Shown here: in pieces, positions 62,254 to 64,000 of the stretch | How the letters are laid out: each line of letters opens with the position of its first letter | Position numbering within the stretch: the first letter of the stretch is position 1 | From: Bin52 sp965243345 | GTDB lineage: Bacteria; Pseudomonadota; Alphaproteobacteria; Thalassobaculales; Thalassobaculaceae | NCBI GenBank assembly: GCA_965243345.1 | Contig: CBDEUR010000003.1 | Location: forward strand, 2,604,001 to 2,668,000 | DNA: 64,000 nt | Direction of reading: 5' to 3' | Made by a program: the position numbers and the translations under genes | Notes under the pieces: model-generated | The model's database searches: none | Told to the model about the DNA's origin: nothing | What the model saw: the letters and a program-made list of their open reading frames with translations, nothing else

Positions 62254-63324
62254 TCAGGCCGCCTGGATCCGGGTCCAGGCCTCGTCGTAGAGCCGGACCA
62301 CCTCCGGCCCCTGGTAGATGGCGGCCTCACAGCGGGCCAGGGTGGCGTCCGGAGGGAATATTCCCGGATTTTCGGTGTAATCGGCCGGAAGCAGCGCCTT
62401 GGCTGCCGCGTTCGGGGTGGCGTACCGGATGAAGTCCGCGATATCGGCCCCGACCCGTGCGTCGAGAATGTGGTTGATGAAGGCGTGGGCGTTCAGTGGA
62501 TGCGGGGCACCAACCGGGATGGCGAGGCAATCCTGCCAGATGATCGAACCCTCGCGCGGGACCACGTAGGACAGATCCGGATCCTCCTCCATCACCTGCA
62601 GGATGTCGCCGTTCCATTCCATCGTGATGTCGACCTCACCGGACAGCAGCAGGTCCTGGCCGTTGTCGGGAGCAAAGGTCGTGATGTGCCGCTTCTGCCC
62701 GGTCAGGAGCTCCTCGGCCTTGCGGATGATCGCCGGGTCCCTGGAGTTGAGCGGATGGCCGAGATACTTGATTGCCGCCCCCAGCACCGTGCTGGCGTCG
62801 CCGAGCAGGGCGCAGCGTCCCGCATAGCGATCGGAATCGAACAGCCACTTCCAGCTGTCCGGAACGCCGTCGACCTTCGACTTGCGGTAGCCGATGCCCA
62901 GCGTTCCCCACATGTAGGGCATGGTGTGCCGCCTGCCCGGATCGAAGGCGGCATCGGTGAACGCATCCTGCAGGTTCACGCGGTTGGGGATCAGCGAATG
63001 ATCGAGCGGCTGGAGCATGTCGACCGCGATCATCCGCTCGACGTAGTCGTTGGTCGGCACGATCACGTCATAGCCGGGATTGCCCTCGCGCAGCTTGGCG
63101 AACAGCTCGTCGCTGTCCGCAAACAGGTCCATCTTGACCGAGATGCCGCTGGCCGTGCGGAAGTCGGCGAGCGTGGTCTCGCCGATGTAGGTGTCCCAGT
63201 TGTAGAAGTTGAGCCGCGGTTCCTCTGCCCCGAGGCCCGGCCGGGGCCGGATCGCGAACGCGGCTGCGGCAGCACCGGCAAGCAGGCCGCGGCGGGAGAG
63301 ACGGTGTCGTGCATGTTCTCTCAT
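62254..63324 (-). CDS. potD: Polyamine-type ABC transporter substrate-binding protein
   Basis: This 356-residue periplasmic binding protein of the spermidine/putrescine group has LNFYNWDTYIGETTLADFRTASG near the N-terminus, MPYMWGTLGIGYRKSKVDG, WKWLFDSDRYAGRCALLGDAS and a C-terminal INHILDARVGADIADFIRYATPNAAA. The signal sequence has twin arginines (SRRGLLAG, residues 10-17) followed by a hydrophobic Ala-rich stretch, so Tat export is possible, in keeping with the tatABC genes in this window. The exact ligand is not certain. Confidence 0.93.
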   Translation of the reverse strand: MREHARHRLSRRGLLAGAAAAAFAIRPRPGLGAEEPRLNFYNWDTYIGETTLADFRTASGISVKMDLFADSDELFAKLREGNPGYDVIVPTNDYVERMIAVDMLQPLDHSLIPNRVNLQDAFTDAAFDPGRRHTMPYMWGTLGIGYRKSKVDGVPDSWKWLFDSDRYAGRCALLGDASTVLGAAIKYLGHPLNSRDPAIIRKAEELLTGQKRHITTFAPDNGQDLLLSGEVDITMEWNGDILQVMEEDPDLSYVVPREGSIIWQDCLAIPVGAPHPLNAHAFINHILDARVGADIADFIRYATPNAAAKALLPADYTENPGIFPPDATLARCEAAIYQGPEVVRLYDEAWTRIQAA

Positions 63325-63370
63325 GGCATGTCGTCCTCGGCTGGGAATGGCGAAGGAACGCCCGGGCGGG

Positions 63371-64000
63371 TCAGGTTCCGAGCCGGCGCCCGGGTTCGAG
63401 ACCGGCCTCGCGGATGAAGTCGGCGGCAGCGACCTTCGGGCCCCTGCCGAGGCGGACCCGCCCGACCCGGATGCCGCCGCGTCCGGCAGCCACCGTGAAG
63501 CTCTCCGCGTCGACGGCGCACACCCGGCCGACCCGGCCCGAAGCCGGCGCCTTCTCGCAGTCGAAGATCTGCAGGGTCTCGCCGTCGAGCGTCGTCCAGG
63601 CGCCCGGCTGCGGATTGGAACCGCGGATCAGGTTGTAGACCTCTCCGACGGACCGCTTCCAGTCGATCTCGACATCGCCGGCCCGGCACCAGCTCTCGTA
63701 GGTTGCGAGCGACTCGTCCTGCGCAATGCGCGGCGGCGAGCCCGACCGGACCAGGTCGATCGCCTCCAGCACCGCCGAGACGCCGAGTTCGAAGATCTTG
63801 CCGAAGTACACCGAACCCAGGGTGTCGTCGGGTTCGATCGCCACCTGTTTCTGGAGCAGGATGTCGCCCTCGTCGAGCCCGTCGTCCGGCCAGAAGATGG
63901 TCAGGCCGGTGTGTTCGGCCCCCCAGATGATCGGCCAGTTGATCGAGCTGGGACCGCGGTGCAGCGGCAGCAGTGACGGGTGAAAGCAGATCGTGCCCGA
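63371..64000 (-). CDS. Formyltransferase family protein (methionyl-tRNA formyltransferase-like), partial
   Basis: This C-terminal 210-residue fragment of a folate-dependent formyltransferase runs off the right edge. The catalytic segment is FHPSLLPLHRGPSSINWP (His) and the conserved Asp is in WPDDGLDEGDILLQ. A C-terminal domain follows with VEIDWKRSVGEVYNLIRG and NPQPGAWTTLDGETLQIFD. This C-terminal layout is seen in Fmt and in ArnA- and FDH-type hydrolases. Whether it is the housekeeping Fmt cannot be told; its place 46 bp before potD in a transport operon suggests a metabolic formyltransferase. The start lies outside the window. Confidence 0.85.
   Translation of the reverse strand, partial: SGTICFHPSLLPLHRGPSSINWPIIWGAEHTGLTIFWPDDGLDEGDILLQKQVAIEPDDTLGSVYFGKIFELGVSAVLEAIDLVRSGSPPRIAQDESLATYESWCRAGDVEIDWKRSVGEVYNLIRGSNPQPGAWTTLDGETLQIFDCEKAPASGRVGRVCAVDAESFTVAAGRGGIRVGRVRLGRGPKVAAADFIREAGLEPGRRLGT

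Overview
The window is a GC-rich bacterial chromosome segment that looks alphaproteobacterial. The grounds are homology and synteny seen in the translations. There is a long same-strand block of secretion, cell-wall and translation genes (secF, secD, yajC, a LysM/M23 lipoprotein, pcm, surE, serS, tatCBA, scpBA, nagZ, a SPOR protein, argS, dgt), CarD and 7Fe ferredoxin genes, and a UvrA whose first zinc finger reads Cys-Pro-Val-Ser, which from memory is the usual alphaproteobacterial form. Genes are tightly packed with many 4-bp ATGA/GTGA overlaps. GTG starts are common, TTG starts are probable, and one gene may start with CTG. The genus cannot be named from the sequence alone; a Rhodospirillales-like free-living heterotroph fits.

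Layout. 1-2957 (minus): a polar amino-acid ABC transporter, with its ATPase cut by the window edge. 3132-4200: a scar zone holding an IS21-type terminus that abuts a frameshifted IS1634-type transposase fragment. 4201-7760 (plus): glycerol kinase, a maleate-isomerase-like protein and a flavin-dependent monooxygenase. 7816-12886 (minus): a complete nickel-pincer cofactor operon (larA-larC-larE-larB) with a coupled DUF2062 membrane protein, preceded by a PagL-like lipid A deacylase. 12909-20657: mixed metabolism and housekeeping genes (proline iminopeptidase, carD, amidase, EamA exporter, CoA-transferase, fdxA, a TerB-like protein, a DUF938 methyltransferase, tRNA-Lys, coaD). 20697-23423: gyrA with Ala at the quinolone-determining Ser83 position.

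23424-29153 is a low-density accessory stretch: two divergent luciferase-like monooxygenases and an AMP-forming ligase, flanked by non-coding sequence. 29154-34067: ssb and uvrA diverge, and trmFO overlaps uvrA. 34081-52811 is the conserved minus-strand backbone. It includes homologues of the mitochondrial complex I assembly factors NDUFAF3 (Mth938 domain) and NDUFAF6 (squalene/phytoene synthase-like) next to secDF. 52812-53638 carries a frameshifted DUF1778 antitoxin remnant. 53877-64000: erpA-xth, then a catabolic/transport region with a Rieske oxygenase, a zinc deacylase, an AbrB-type membrane protein, and a six-gene operon of formyltransferase-like gene, potD-potB-potC-potA and an alpha/beta hydrolase.

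No CRISPR array, prophage, rRNA operon or intact insertion sequence was seen. The most notable items are the lar operon with its three-cysteine LarE and coupled DUF2062 protein, the formyltransferase/polyamine-transporter/hydrolase operon, the secDF-NDUFAF3-NDUFAF6 cluster with its missing canonical start codon, and the insertion-sequence scar near 3.3 kb, which may also mark an assembly junction. I found no clear evidence of a wholly undescribed system.
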